Position numbers and translations under genes: made by a program. DNA of 64,000 bases from Mycolicibacterium tusciae JS617 (GTDB lineage Bacteria; Actinomycetota; Actinomycetes; Mycobacteriales; Mycobacteriaceae). Shown here piece by piece: positions 9,079 to 18,771 of this stretch; the stretch's first letter is position 1, and each line of letters opens with the position of its first letter. The stretch is taken from positions 3,038,001 to 3,102,000 of the forward strand of contig NZ_KI912270.1 of NCBI RefSeq assembly GCF_000243415.2, read 5' to 3'. Under the pieces are notes generated by a model. It saw only the letters and a list, made by a program, of their open reading frames with translations. It was not told where the DNA came from and made no database searches.

Positions 9079-10007
9079 CTACCAAGTTCCTCGAGTAGGA
9101 AGTCAACTGCGGCGTTGCTCGCCCGTGCAACGCCTTCCCGGGTGTTCGACGCATTGTGGGCACCTAACACGACGTTCGGGAGCGTCCGGAGTTCGCTGGT
9201 ATGCGGTAACGGTTCAGTTTCGAATACGTCGAGCGCGGCACCTGCAAGCCGTCCGCTCCTGAGCACTTCGACGAGCGCTTCTTCTTGCACGACTGGGCCC
9301 CGAGCGACATTCACCAGATAAGCGCCTGGACGTACTGACGCCAGGCGGTCAGCGTTGATCAGCTGCACGGTCTCGGGTGTGAGCGGACAGGCCAACACGA
9401 TGAATTTGGAAGACAACATCAGCTCGTCAAGACCGACGATCGACACACCCTCAGGCGCGGCAGTGACGAAGGGATCAAACGCGACAACATCCATGTCGAA
9501 GCCCAGTCCACGTTTGGAGATCGCGCGGCCGATCGAGCCGAAGCCCACGATTCCCAGCCTCGCACCAGCAAGGGTTATGCCCTCCACCTTGGGCCACTCG
9601 CCACGTCGCACAGCTGCGTCCACTTCGATGTATCCGCGCGCGAGGTTGAGGATATAGCCGAATGCCGACTCGGCGACTTCCTGACCAAAGACGCCTGGCG
9701 TGTTCCGGACGGTAACTCCCCGCCGCTGGGCCGCCCGGTGATCGACGGAGTCCATGCCAATCCCCCAACGGATCACCGTCTTGAGTTTGGCGGCTCCCGC
9801 GAAAAAGCCGTCGTCGAGCTCGTCATCGCCGGCGATAATTCCCACGAGACGGGAAGAGTATTCGAGTAGTTCGGGCGCTGTGAACTGTTGGCGCTCACCA
9901 AGGTCCGGCGCGACGACCTCATAACCGAGCTTTTCGATGCGTTCGCGGTGCCGCGGCAGTTCGACTTGCATCTGACGGCAGGTTACGAGGATCAATGGCA
10001 GGCTCAT
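9075..10007 (-). CDS. D-2-hydroxyacid dehydrogenase (PGDH-like)
   Basis: 310 residues. NAD-binding motif GIVGFGSIGRA (about 149-159). Catalytic residues visible are Arg in VNVARGPVV (about 233), Glu in ETEPLPH (about 260) and His in LGAHNAS (about 283). The family interconverts 2-keto and D-2-hydroxy acids. It lies between the CMP-sugar synthetase-like gene and an SDR with 4-bp overlaps on both sides, suggesting its substrate is an acid (or acidic sugar) made for this glycan. A serine-pathway role is less likely given the operon. Confidence 0.85.
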   Translation of the reverse strand: MSLPLILVTCRQMQVELPRHRERIEKLGYEVVAPDLGERQQFTAPELLEYSSRLVGIIAGDDELDDGFFAGAAKLKTVIRWGIGMDSVDHRAAQRRGVTVRNTPGVFGQEVAESAFGYILNLARGYIEVDAAVRRGEWPKVEGITLAGARLGIVGFGSIGRAISKRGLGFDMDVVAFDPFVTAAPEGVSIVGLDELMLSSKFIVLACPLTPETVQLINADRLASVRPGAYLVNVARGPVVQEEALVEVLRSGRLAGAALDVFETEPLPHTSELRTLPNVVLGAHNASNTREGVARASNAAVDFLLEELGR

Positions 10008-10678
10008 GCGCTGATCTCCGTATGCTCAGCGATGGCAGCTGCAAGCGTGAAATCGTCCTCGGTATCGATGTCCACCGCTTCGAGGGGCGCCATCTCGATC
10101 ATGAGGGGGCGTGTCCCGATCCGGTTACCCCGCTGCCGTAGCAATTTGGGCGTGAATATGAAAAAACACGAATTCTCGATAAACAATGGAGCAAGGTCCT
10201 GAGTCCTCAGCAACACCGATGGATCATGATTCACCGGCGAGTTGTCCGAATCCCATAGACGGGCTTGCAGCCGAGTCACGCTGAATATGGAGTCACAATC
10301 GCAGTCCGGGCTGACATACAGTTTCAATGCAGCGGACACAGTTTGCGCCCTGAGGAATGGGTTGGTCGAATGGGTCTGCAGCACGACATCGGCATCGACT
10401 TGCTCGAGCGTATTGAGGAGTACGGTGTTCATTGCAGTACTACCATCGCGCAAGTGTTCTGGCCGACGGAGCACCTTGACCGACGGGAAATGCTCAGCGC
10501 AGTCGCTGATAATGAATTCGCTGTCAGTGTCGACGACGATCAGGTCGATTTCCGGTACCGAACTCAACATCCGGACCACATGGTGGTACAGCGGAATTCC
10601 GGCCAACTGGCGATAATTCTTTCCGGGGACGCGCTCACTATTGTGACGCATCGGCACGATTGCGACAGCTTGCGTCAT
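10004..10678 (-). CDS. CMP-sugar synthetase-like cytidylyltransferase
   Basis: 224-residue member of the acylneuraminate/KDO cytidylyltransferase family. Nucleotide-binding start IVPMRHNSERVPGKNY (about 7-22), LIVVDTDSE (about 46), and a C-terminal DIDTEDDF (about 205) with family metal-binding acids. It would activate a sugar acid with CTP to a CMP-sugar. No NeuB/synthase or N-acetyltransferase for sialic, legionaminic or pseudaminic acid is present in the window, so the acid itself is unidentified. Coupled by 4-bp overlaps to the GT2 gene upstream and the dehydrogenase downstream. Confidence 0.85.
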   Translation of the reverse strand: MTQAVAIVPMRHNSERVPGKNYRQLAGIPLYHHVVRMLSSVPEIDLIVVDTDSEFIISDCAEHFPSVKVLRRPEHLRDGSTAMNTVLLNTLEQVDADVVLQTHSTNPFLRAQTVSAALKLYVSPDCDCDSIFSVTRLQARLWDSDNSPVNHDPSVLLRTQDLAPLFIENSCFFIFTPKLLRQRGNRIGTRPLMIEMAPLEAVDIDTEDDFTLAAAIAEHTEISA

Positions 10679-11661
10679 TGATTCTGCCGCCGCACCGTCG
10701 TGATGTCGTCGGAATAGTCGATCTGCCGGCCAGGCTCCGGAGTTATTCCTCGGGTTCTCGAATCAGGTGGGTAATAAAAGCGATCCAGCAGTCGTGCTGA
10801 CACATGGTCAGGTGTATGGAAACCCTCCCATGCCCCAATGAATTGGGCAAACCGGAACAGTGGGATACTGACCAAATTGCCACGAAAACGATTCATTTTG
10901 ATTACATCCTTGTAATCGCTCGCGATGTTCGATAATGCGAGGCTGACGGCACGGAGGAGAGACATCTTTGCCCCGTCTACAATTCGGCGGTACGCAATCG
11001 CCTCGCGCCGGTAACGGTTACGAGTGATGCTCCAGCTCTCCTCGTGCACATGGACCACGGGCGCATCTGCTACGTAAGCGATTTTGCAGCCCCGATCAAG
11101 TGCCTTCTTCGCGAAGTCAAGGTCCTCAAGGCCAGTGAGAGTCTCGTCGTAGGGCGACTCTTGCCACACCGACTTCAGCACGGCAGCATTGGCATTGTTG
11201 CTGAACGGGTGGCCCTGATCCCAGATGTTCTCGTCGGGAAAGGACTTCAACATGATCCGTGATTCGGAGAACTTCGTCCTTTCATCTCCGACCTGGCGCC
11301 CGTAGACGATAGCGACTCGGTCGCGGTCGAATGCACTCACCATATGCTCGACGTACGTGTCATAAACCGGGTAGACGTGTGCGGAAGCGAACAACAAGAC
11401 ATCCCCGGTGGCTGCGGCGCACCCCTTATTCAGCGCCCGGCCGAAGGAGAACTCGCTCTTCGCGATGTGCACAACGGTACAACCGGCCGCCTCAGCTATC
11501 GTAACGGTGTCATCTGTGGAGCCCGAGTCGACCAGGATAATCTCATCGAGTTTGACCGTCTGCCGATCAAGCCCCTTCAGTAACCGGCCGATATGCTGAC
11601 TTTCGTTATACGCGCGGATAACTGCAGACACACGCCGCGGCGCATTCACACCGCTCGTCAT
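10675..11661 (-). CDS. glycosyltransferase family 2 (rhamnosyltransferase-like)
   Basis: About 328 residues from the ATG at 11661; an in-frame ATG at 11694 would add 11. I chose 11661 because the conserved domain begins soon after, at SAVIRAYNESQHIGRLL. Donor-site region LVDSGSTDDT, and a late EDLDFAKKALDRG typical of GT2 catalytic regions. A C-terminal tail follows the domain. First gene of the six-gene overlapping operon (down to 6684); its promoter should lie within 11662-11824. Confidence 0.87.
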   Translation of the reverse strand: MTSGVNAPRRVSAVIRAYNESQHIGRLLKGLDRQTVKLDEIILVDSGSTDDTVTIAEAAGCTVVHIAKSEFSFGRALNKGCAAATGDVLLFASAHVYPVYDTYVEHMVSAFDRDRVAIVYGRQVGDERTKFSESRIMLKSFPDENIWDQGHPFSNNANAAVLKSVWQESPYDETLTGLEDLDFAKKALDRGCKIAYVADAPVVHVHEESWSITRNRYRREAIAYRRIVDGAKMSLLRAVSLALSNIASDYKDVIKMNRFRGNLVSIPLFRFAQFIGAWEGFHTPDHVSARLLDRFYYPPDSRTRGITPEPGRQIDYSDDITTVRRQNQ

Positions 11662-11824
11662 TTGCCGACCCACCGGGCGTCGACCGACCCGCACTTCGCC
11701 ATATCTCCCCCATGCCTAGCTTTCTACCCGCATCCCCAGCAGCAGGTCGGCCAGGTAACCGACCCGTCAAAGCCTAAGGCCGAGCACGCGAGACCGCTAC
11801 GGGGGGTATCACTACCGGGCATCG

Positions 11825-12685
11825 TCATTCAGCAAACTCCCACGGAACCGCGCCCCGCGAGCGTGTGTGGACGGCAAATATCGCGCCAGCATATGGCTCC
11901 TGCTCATCGGACAAACCTTGACGGGAAGTCGTGATGTACAGAACGTCACGACGGCGACCCCCAAAAGCGCAGGAACTCACCTGCGTTACGCCGGGCACCT
12001 TCACCGTCTCGATCAGGCACCCCGTCGCGTCGTAGTGGTTAACCGCCCCGCCGCCCCACAGTGCGACCCAAAGCCCGTCGTCTTCATCGATCGCCATGCC
12101 GTCGGGATACCCCAGTGTGCCGATGCGGATGTGCTCGCAGCGCTGCGACCACATACCTGTCTGCTGATCGACATCGAACACATCGACCCGCCGAGTCGGC
12201 GAGTCTATATAGAACACGCGTGACCCATTCGCCGACCATTGGATTCCATTTGAGATCGATACGCGCGAAATCAGTTCAACGACTTGGTGGTCGGGCGCTA
12301 CTCGATAGAGGGCGCCGGCGTTGGGTCGCTCGTCGTAGGCCATGGTGCCGATCACGAAGCCGCCGAGCGGGTCACAGCCCCCATCGTTGGTGCGGATGTT
12401 CGAATCATGAGTGACTTCGGCAATTCGATCGAATGACGAGAATTCCTGATCGACGCCTACAAGGCCGTGTTCCGTGGCGATGACAAACCCACCGCTAGTC
12501 CGCTGTCGGATCGTCGTCACCACTCGACTCGGTAGTTCGTAGCGGTTGGTCGTACCCGACTCATCCAATGAGACGATCGCGCCTGCGTGAACGTCCATGG
12601 ACAAGAGACGGCCAGTGCGTGTGTCCCAAAAAGGCCCCTCACCATGGTGGGCCACCGGGCCTGCCACAAGTTCCGCCTCGAGCAT
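11825..12685 (-). CDS. SMP-30/gluconolactonase-like beta-propeller protein
   Basis: About 286 residues. The ATG at 12685 is preferred because MLEAELVAG begins the conserved domain; an upstream ATG at 12745 would add a poor hydrophobic leader. Motifs are GEGPFWD (metal ligand Glu, about 16), IRTNDGGCDPLG (about 98), SNGIQWSANG (about 142) and YPDGMAIDEDDGLWVALW (about 190-207), all typical of SMP-30/gluconolactonase propellers, which hydrolyse sugar lactones with a divalent metal. Its role in a glycan locus is unclear. A decayed relative lies at 20930-21275. Confidence 0.85.
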   Translation of the reverse strand: MLEAELVAGPVAHHGEGPFWDTRTGRLLSMDVHAGAIVSLDESGTTNRYELPSRVVTTIRQRTSGGFVIATEHGLVGVDQEFSSFDRIAEVTHDSNIRTNDGGCDPLGGFVIGTMAYDERPNAGALYRVAPDHQVVELISRVSISNGIQWSANGSRVFYIDSPTRRVDVFDVDQQTGMWSQRCEHIRIGTLGYPDGMAIDEDDGLWVALWGGGAVNHYDATGCLIETVKVPGVTQVSSCAFGGRRRDVLYITTSRQGLSDEQEPYAGAIFAVHTRSRGAVPWEFAE

Positions 12686-13084
12686 CACTAATAATAAGAC
12701 GATAAGTGCGTCCGACATGACCACCTGACTTAGTGAGGGGGACACATTTGGTGGTCCAAATCGCTATGCGGCTTGGGTTTGGTGGATTCTGGCCGATGTC
12801 GCGGGCGTGGTTTGGCGACCAGTTGATATTCCAATCGTGGTCGCCGCCCGATGCTGGCATGCTTTCAGCATCGAATCTGACAGCGCTCGACGAACCGGGC
12901 TGGGGTTCATCGTCTGATCACGCAGCGTGGAGGCCCCGATCGATCTTGAGCCATTTCCACTGGAACGGCGACGTTTCCACCGACGGGCAGGTCATCGACA
13001 CGCAGCCGGGTCCGCGGACAACCTATATGCGAGACTATGACGATGCCCTCTGTACAGTCGGTCGCTGATGATGGCAAGCCATCC
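12686..13084. other. intergenic region upstream of the SMP-30 gene
   Basis: About 400 bp without a gene I can support. A plus-strand ORF (12733-13068) has no recognisable domain and looks like chance or debris. It should contain the promoter of the minus-strand SMP-30 gene. Confidence 0.45.
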
Positions 13085-13441
13085 TTACCCGATCGCCAAA
13101 CGTGGAGGATACACCTTAATCGCTAGGGTATCCGTCCCCGTCGATTGGAGTACATAGCCCAGGTTTGTTAATGTGCGGGTGAGTTTGCTAAATCGTTCGG
13201 CAGACAACTCGGTTTCCTCAAAATTAATCAAAATCGGCATCAGAGTCTCGAGTGAAGACTGGTAAAGGACTTCATCATCAAGGCCTTCACAATCGACCTG
13301 TAGAACGTCTACAGCCGGTGCCCATCCCACGCGTTGCATCAGGTCGATTAAGGGCACACACTCTGTCGAGAATGTAACTATGGTGTCTTCGATGGCAGCG
13401 CGCCCCTTATAGTAACGACGCAACCACTGAACGACATTGTC

Positions 13442-14909
13442 GGCTCTTCGATTTTGAGCGGGCAATCAGCATGATGTCTGGGTTGCGGCCCGCTGTTTGC
13501 GGGTGCAGTGGAAGCGTATCCGGCGGGCCGAGTTTTCTGTGTTTCTGAACCCGCACGCTGTGCGTTTGACCTGCTTGACGAGCCGGTTGTAGCCCTCGGT
13601 GCCGGCGTTGGTGATGCCGGTGGCGATGAAGGCGTTGATCTCGGGCCACCAGGTGTCCACGGTGGTGGCCAGGGTCAGCAGCTCCGGGATCTGCGAATCG
13701 ATGCACCAGGACAGGAACCGGTGCAGGCGGTGCCGGGTCAGGTGCGGGTCGCCGCCGACGCGCACGGTGGACAGCAGGGTGCGCAGTTCTTCCTTGGCGA
13801 TCCACGCTGAGAGGATCTGACCGGTGTCGTCAGCGGCGATGAGGGCGTTCCACATTTTGGCGAAACTCTTGCCCGACAGGCGTTCCCGAGCGCGCAGCAA
13901 CCGTCGCCGGTTGGCCCATTCCGGGTCGATCTTGCGACCACGACGCTCACGTAGATCCCAGGTGACCCGTTGACGCACCTTGGTCACCGCGTCGTTGCCG
14001 AGCTTCACCAGGTGGAAGTGATCGACCACGATCGTCGCGTTGGGCAACAAGCCGGGTGTGCGGATCGCTGTCGCGTAGACCGCGGCCGGGTCGATGGCCA
14101 CGTAGGCCACGCCCGCGCGGAAGGCTTCGGTGCGCTCAGAGAGCCAGTCGATGACCGCTGCGCCGGTGCGGCCTTCCCGTTGCCCCAGCAGGCCCTGATC
14201 GCCGGCCAGGTCGACGAACCCGGTGTCCCCACGGGTCCACCCGCACCCACCCCTGCGTCACCGCGCAGTGTTCCCACCTGGGCTTTCCGCGGCGGGTCTC
14301 ATCGATGCCCAGCACCGCGGTGGGCTGCGGTTCGACTAGCAGCGACTCGGCGTGGGCGACGAACGCGCGGTGCGCGGTCGGCCACGACACGCCGTGGCTG
14401 TTTGCGACCTCGGCCACAGAACGGGCCGCATCCCCGATCGCCGCACCGACCTGAGTGCGCAACCGCAGAGTTGTGCGGGCCCGCGCCGGCACCTGCGCGA
14501 TGGACTCGGTGAAGGACCCGCGTTCACAGTAGTCCTCCCGGCAACGCCACCGGGTCTTGTGCCACCGCAGCATGATTCGCGCTTCACCGTAGGGGATATC
14601 CTTCGGTGCGGTGGCGACTCGGGCCTTCACCGAGGTGGACAACACCCCACACGACGGGCACGCCGCCGCGGACTCGCTCGCGGTCACCGCGTGCACTACT
14701 CGCGTCCCGTCGGCCCAGCGCTCGACACGCTCAACCCGCACTCCTGGCAGCCCAAACAACAATGTCGTACCGTCGGACACGGCCCTTGGTTCCCTTCGTC
14801 AGCCTGAATGCTTCGCAACTTTCAGACTTCGGAAGACCAAGGGCCTCCCCATGCAGCGACACGCCCTACGAGAGCGAAATCACAACTGCCCCATTAAAAT
14901 CGAAGAGCC
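13442..14909 (-). mobile_element. ISL3-family insertion sequence, copy 2
   Basis: 1468-bp copy of the element at 50-1516, inverted relative to it and one base longer. Both ends start GGCTCTTCG reading inward. Flanked by a perfect 8-bp duplication, ACATTGTC, at 13434-13441 and 14910-14917, so it transposed here independently. It disrupts an FkbM methyltransferase gene. Confidence 0.95.
13466..14780 (-). pseudogene. ISL3 transposase with one-base frameshift
   Basis: Same gene as 179-1492. A run of four G replaces three in the PWDTGF codons (around 14231 on the plus strand), changing frame after about residue 183. The N-terminal part runs 14780 to about 14232; the rest, from VAYVAIDP to the same C-terminus, continues in the shifted frame to 13466. 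The first catalytic Asp is separated from the other two, so no active enzyme is expected unless the extra base is a sequence error. Confidence 0.9.
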
Positions 14910-15411
14910 ACATTGTCACGGTCACCAGATGTAATTCCCGTCGGCGCACGATAAGGGGGCCAGCCAAGGGCATACGGGGGTTGACAATCAGCCCAGTGCT
15001 GTTCGTCGACTGTATGCAGCATCAGCACTCCCGATTCGCCCACAGCAAAATTAGCTATGTGATGCGTAGGGTGGCCTTTGTAGTTCCGAGCTAGGAAAGG
15101 AATCAGATAGGGCTGGGGCTCGATCAATAAGACGTCAGTCTTATCACGGTGCTCCATGAGAAACGAATGCAATGGGTCATTGATGACACCGTCGTTCGCA
15201 CCGATTTGCACGACCCGTATACGTCCCTGCCCTGCGAACAACGCGGCCATTGCTGTTTCGAGTGCTGTGAATGCAGGAAAACGTGCTGGCGGTTGAGAGC
15301 GTCGAATCTCCCAACCACTACGACGGATGAGACCCGTTATCCAAGCCTTGCATTTCAGTCGCAGCGTGTGGACTGTTATGGCATACCCCCACCTTCTGAT
15401 GATAAATGTGT

Positions 15412-16779
15412 TCACCGTAGACCGACTTCAGATGGCGATGGTGAACTGTTGGAGCCGCTCGCCCCGATGCGCTCCCGCGCCGACCTGGCAGCATCAAGAT
15501 TCACAGACGACGCCGACGTTATAACCCCCTGCGCGGCTCGGCCCGCTCCAAGTGATGCCACCATCGCGGCCCCCAACCACGGAGCCACGTACCAGTCGAC
15601 TGTATCCGCCCAGCCGGAAATTCCGACGACCACCAGCAAGAACGTCCACATCGAACGCGACGCTCGCGATTTCGCTACCGCCGGAATCAGCGTCGCAGCC
15701 AACACTGTCAGCCCGATGATTCCCAGGCGCAAAAATATCTCCACGTACCAACTGTGCGGAGCTACGACTGTCCACGCACCGCCTTCCACCCGCCTGACAT
15801 ACCCGCTGCCGAATGGTTCGCCACCAGCAACGGCAACCGGCCCGTTGGCGATCGCCCGGGAGATCAATGTTTGCCAGCCAGACGTGCGCCAGTCGAGAGT
15901 GTCTGTGTTGGAAGCCGACGCGATGAGCTCAGACCCGATGCTCTTCAGCATCCCGGAGAACCATCCAATGAGTACGAGCGAACCGCCCGCAACGAGCATG
16001 ACGAAAACTCGGTTCCGCACCCGTTTCTGCCCTGACCAGATCAACACCGCCACGATGCCTACACTGGCTGCGATCCAGACTGAACGGATCTGCGCGAGAA
16101 CGACAACTCCCAGAAACACGAGCGAACTCGCAACAAAACGCGGACGACTCTTTCCCGACCGTGACGACCCGAGGAACACAACTCCAGCGCAGCACACCAG
16201 TATCAATGCCTGCTGGGAGACGAGGAGACGCCCTGCCTTTCGTGTGCCGTCATCGAGGAACACCCACGACGACGCGTCGCCGATTCCATACACAACACCG
16301 TGATAAAGGCCGACGACCACAAGCGCCCAGCCAAGAACGAGGCTGGCAGTGTGGAGCTTGAGCCGGCTCGGATGAATCGAAAGCGCCCACGTCATCGCAA
16401 AGAAAAACCACACTATCTCCCGCGCCTCGTTGATCGCAGTTCCTAGCCCGAACGCCACAACACCACGAAGCAGCGAAAAAGCGATGAGTGCCCCGAACAA
16501 CAACCACGGAACAAGCCAACCCCTCAGGTTTGCTTGAAGTTGCGCGAACTCCAGCACGCCAACCACCAACAAGCTGAACGTGATCACATCGGCGGGAAAA
16601 ATACTCAGTCCAGCGAGTGTGACGAGCGGCGGCGGCCTCGACGCTTCCCACAGGGGGATGACCGACAAGCCGACCAACACAATCCCGATAGACGGGTGGC
16701 TTTTCACCAATGCAACCACCATGACTAAGACAACCGCAGCGGCGAGCGCGATTACGCCTGAAGCAATTAGCATTATCAT
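15412..16779 (-). CDS. O-antigen ligase/polymerase-like membrane protein (Wzy candidate)
   Basis: 455 residues with about 11-12 hydrophobic segments and one large loop between late helices (about 280-345, containing LDWRTSGWQTL and APHSWYVEIFLRLG). That arrangement, and the conserved HSWYVE region, match the Wzy/WaaL O-antigen ligase family, which polymerises or ligates lipid-linked glycan at the outer face of the membrane. Its stop overlaps the start of the interrupted FkbM gene by 4 bp. Together with the flippase it is the second export component of the locus. Confidence 0.82.
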   Translation of the reverse strand: MIMLIASGVIALAAAVVLVMVVALVKSHPSIGIVLVGLSVIPLWEASRPPPLVTLAGLSIFPADVITFSLLVVGVLEFAQLQANLRGWLVPWLLFGALIAFSLLRGVVAFGLGTAINEAREIVWFFFAMTWALSIHPSRLKLHTASLVLGWALVVVGLYHGVVYGIGDASSWVFLDDGTRKAGRLLVSQQALILVCCAGVVFLGSSRSGKSRPRFVASSLVFLGVVVLAQIRSVWIAASVGIVAVLIWSGQKRVRNRVFVMLVAGGSLVLIGWFSGMLKSIGSELIASASNTDTLDWRTSGWQTLISRAIANGPVAVAGGEPFGSGYVRRVEGGAWTVVAPHSWYVEIFLRLGIIGLTVLAATLIPAVAKSRASRSMWTFLLVVVGISGWADTVDWYVAPWLGAAMVASLGAGRAAQGVITSASSVNLDAARSARERIGASGSNSSPSPSEVGLR

Positions 16780-16824
16780 GACTGGATCAACGCTCGCTCA
16801 TGCAGACCACCCCGGTTACTTGCA

Positions 16825-17583
16825 TTATTTGCCTTTTTTCGCCACGAAAATTTTCTCGCCGCGCAACAAGCCGTAGCGCGCCACATTGGGCTCCTCAGCG
16901 GTGAATTCTGCCAGACCGAAACCTGCATCAGTGATGCGGTCTCGAACGTCACGTCCGTACATCCGGACATGCCCTGCAAGGCCGAAGTACCTGAATTGGT
17001 CGGACGCGGATGTGAAAGCAGGATTTTCATAGGTACGTTCCCAACCTTCCACGATCGGAAACATCAGCAAGGCCAGACCACTTGGTGAAAGGATTCGGTA
17101 AATTTCTCGAAGCGCTTTCACGTCATCTACATATTCAAGAACATGAGAGCACACGACCACGTCGACTGAGGCGTCGGGGAGGTCAACATTCTCGATATTC
17201 AATACCCGGTCGGCAGCACATGGATTGAGATCGGCCGACATGTATACACGTGATTGGCGCCTCAGCAGATTCCCTACCGATAACTCGGGCGCGAAATGCA
17301 GGATCTGGGCGCCACGAATGAGATCAACATTTTCGTCTAGCCATAACGCCAGCAACCGATGACGCTCGACGGAATCACAGTTACCACATTGGGCACCCCG
17401 GCGAGGGGGATCACCGAATGGCCAGAACCTACCTTGGTAGCCGCAGAGGCTGCACTCATACTTATCGGCTTGAAGTAAATCGACCGTGCCCTGCAAAGAC
17501 CCAGACAATGACGTGGGAAGATGCCAAATCGCTGCTTTTAGCTTCCGCCTGATCGCTGCGGCGAGGTTGCTGCGCACTGTCAC
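16825..17583 (-). CDS. class I SAM methyltransferase with zinc ribbon
   Basis: 252 residues. A Cys-rich N-terminal part (CSLCGYQG near 43, CGNCDSVERHR near 65) probably binds zinc. A SAM methyltransferase domain follows: ILHFAPELSVGNLL (about 93), DLPDASVDVVVCSHVLEYVDD (about 132-152) and the LLMFP strand. Ribbon-plus-methyltransferase proteins of this sort are common in glycan loci and methylate sugars or lipid carriers; the target is unknown. The start shown is the first ATG. Confidence 0.8.
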   Translation of the reverse strand: MTVRSNLAAAIRRKLKAAIWHLPTSLSGSLQGTVDLLQADKYECSLCGYQGRFWPFGDPPRRGAQCGNCDSVERHRLLALWLDENVDLIRGAQILHFAPELSVGNLLRRQSRVYMSADLNPCAADRVLNIENVDLPDASVDVVVCSHVLEYVDDVKALREIYRILSPSGLALLMFPIVEGWERTYENPAFTSASDQFRYFGLAGHVRMYGRDVRDRITDAGFGLAEFTAEEPNVARYGLLRGEKIFVAKKGK

Positions 17584-17703
17584 CTTGGGTACTTTAACAC
17601 CCGGTCCGGGCCATCATCCGAGGTTCGACTGACCGCGCCCACGTGCGCCTTCGACAGTCTGGCTACCACTAGGATCCGCGTACACAACACCCGCGCCGCC
17701 GTG

Positions 17704-18513
17704 TTATTCGGCCCGGCGGGTACGCGTCCTGATTTGGGCCCTCAATCTCACCGGCAATAGCTTCCTCGCCACGTTCTTGATTGGACCGGGGCTACGTCGG
17801 CTTCGAGTGAGATAATTTATTAGCAAGCTCGTGGACGGACTGGTCGTCTCACTGCGATTGCGCTCTGGGAATACGCGGTAAAACATTTCGTACGCGGGCC
17901 ACTCGAAATCGGCATCGAAAGTCCAGCAATTGTGCCGTACGTATAAGTCCTTCAGTGACCGAGCCATCGTCCTGTTCGTCGGGGAGACAGGCGGCTCGTC
18001 CGCTAGGACATGTAAGCTTTGCACCATCAACGGCGCGCTTTTATCGCTGACGTAAGTGTCTACGTAAAGTTTAAAGCCGAGCCTCGCTCTCAAATTGGAC
18101 AAAACCCTGAATACCTGAACGTGTTCTTCGTGGCCATACTCACCCCACGGATTGTGCGTGAAGATCATGTCGAAGTGCTTCAACTCGGCCTCTAGAATGC
18201 GCAGAAGATCTTCCGCGTTTCGCTGATATGCCTCGCTCGCGCGTCCGCGTAGTTTTAGACCGCTTTTCGTCTGCTTAGGCTTATTCCAATTAGCTGCATT
18301 GAAAGCGCCAGCCTGCTTGAGTTTTAAGAATTTGACCTTAGCGAGTGGATAGCTGTTCATTAGTGCGGCTCGGCCGCCGTCCCAGCTCTCTTTTGAAGTG
18401 GCGGACGGTCCAAAGCAGACGACAACAGCTTTGCATTGATCTAGTACGGAACTGAACCAGAGAACTTCATCATCGGGGTGGGCGACGACTAGGACGGCGT
18501 TCTGAACATCCAT
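17704..18513 (-). CDS. PIG-L/LmbE-like deacetylase
   Basis: 269 residues. Zinc-binding motif VVAHPDDEVLW (about 9-19) near the N-terminus and a second metal-ligand site, GEYGHEEH (about 125-132), which are hallmarks of the PIG-L/LmbE N-acetylglucosaminyl deacetylases (MshB, Mca, PIG-L). In this locus it probably removes an acetyl group from a HexNAc residue of the glycan or its precursor. The mycothiol enzymes MshB/Mca are normally encoded elsewhere and have longer sequences. It is separated by about 120 bp from the methyltransferase gene. Confidence 0.85.
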   Translation of the reverse strand: MDVQNAVLVVAHPDDEVLWFSSVLDQCKAVVVCFGPSATSKESWDGGRAALMNSYPLAKVKFLKLKQAGAFNAANWNKPKQTKSGLKLRGRASEAYQRNAEDLLRILEAELKHFDMIFTHNPWGEYGHEEHVQVFRVLSNLRARLGFKLYVDTYVSDKSAPLMVQSLHVLADEPPVSPTNRTMARSLKDLYVRHNCWTFDADFEWPAYEMFYRVFPERNRSETTSPSTSLLINYLTRSRRSPGPIKNVARKLLPVRLRAQIRTRTRRAE

Positions 18514-18538
18514 GGAGCCATAACGTACAGGACCGGCA

Positions 18539-18709
18539 ATGTCTGCTTTGGATCGGTCCGTGTTTGATGTGCGCCTCTTTCAGGGGAAGCGCGAACCGCT
18601 CCGGGATTTCATGCCGATGCCATTGGATGAGTCCGAATTTCAGGTGGCTGGGTTGGGGCGGGCGACGATCTCAGTAGCCGGCCAGCGGATCACCGAGTTA
18701 GAGAATTAG
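18539..18709 (+). CDS. small ORF, unrecognised
   Basis: 56 codons from ATG at 18539 to TAG at 18707, in the short gap between two minus-strand genes. The translation is balanced in composition (MSALDRSVFDVRLFQGKREP...) and does not look like random high-GC sequence. I recognise no family and no clear ribosome-binding site. It may be a real small protein or a fragment of a lost gene. Confidence 0.3.
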   Translation: MSALDRSVFDVRLFQGKREPLRDFMPMPLDESEFQVAGLGRATISVAGQRITELEN

Positions 18710-18771
18710 AAACCGGACGTTGCAGGCCGAGAATCCACAACCCGGCTCCCCAGTCGATCGCGAATCGCCGA

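Larger units (their letters stand above)
13085..15415 (-). pseudogene. FkbM-family methyltransferase interrupted by ISL3 copy 2
   Basis: The 5' part (15415 to 14910) encodes the N-terminus with the SAM-binding start IRVVQIGANDGV and LIEPQPYL. The 3' part (13433 to 13085) encodes VPLIDLM...VDVLQVDCEGLDDEVL and ILINFEE, the C-terminal FkbM signature. Removing the IS and one 8-bp duplication joins the parts into exactly 855 nt, a 284-residue ORF with no frame change, so the IS cleanly inactivated a previously intact gene. Start codon overlaps the stop of the polymerase-like gene by 4 bp (15412-15415). The product would O-methylate a sugar of the glycan. Confidence 0.92.

Noticed and set aside
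50..14909. The two ISL3 copies as a composite transposon carrying the glycan genes between them
   Set aside because: Each copy has its own perfect 8-bp duplication (CGGTTGAC and ACATTGTC), so each moved independently.
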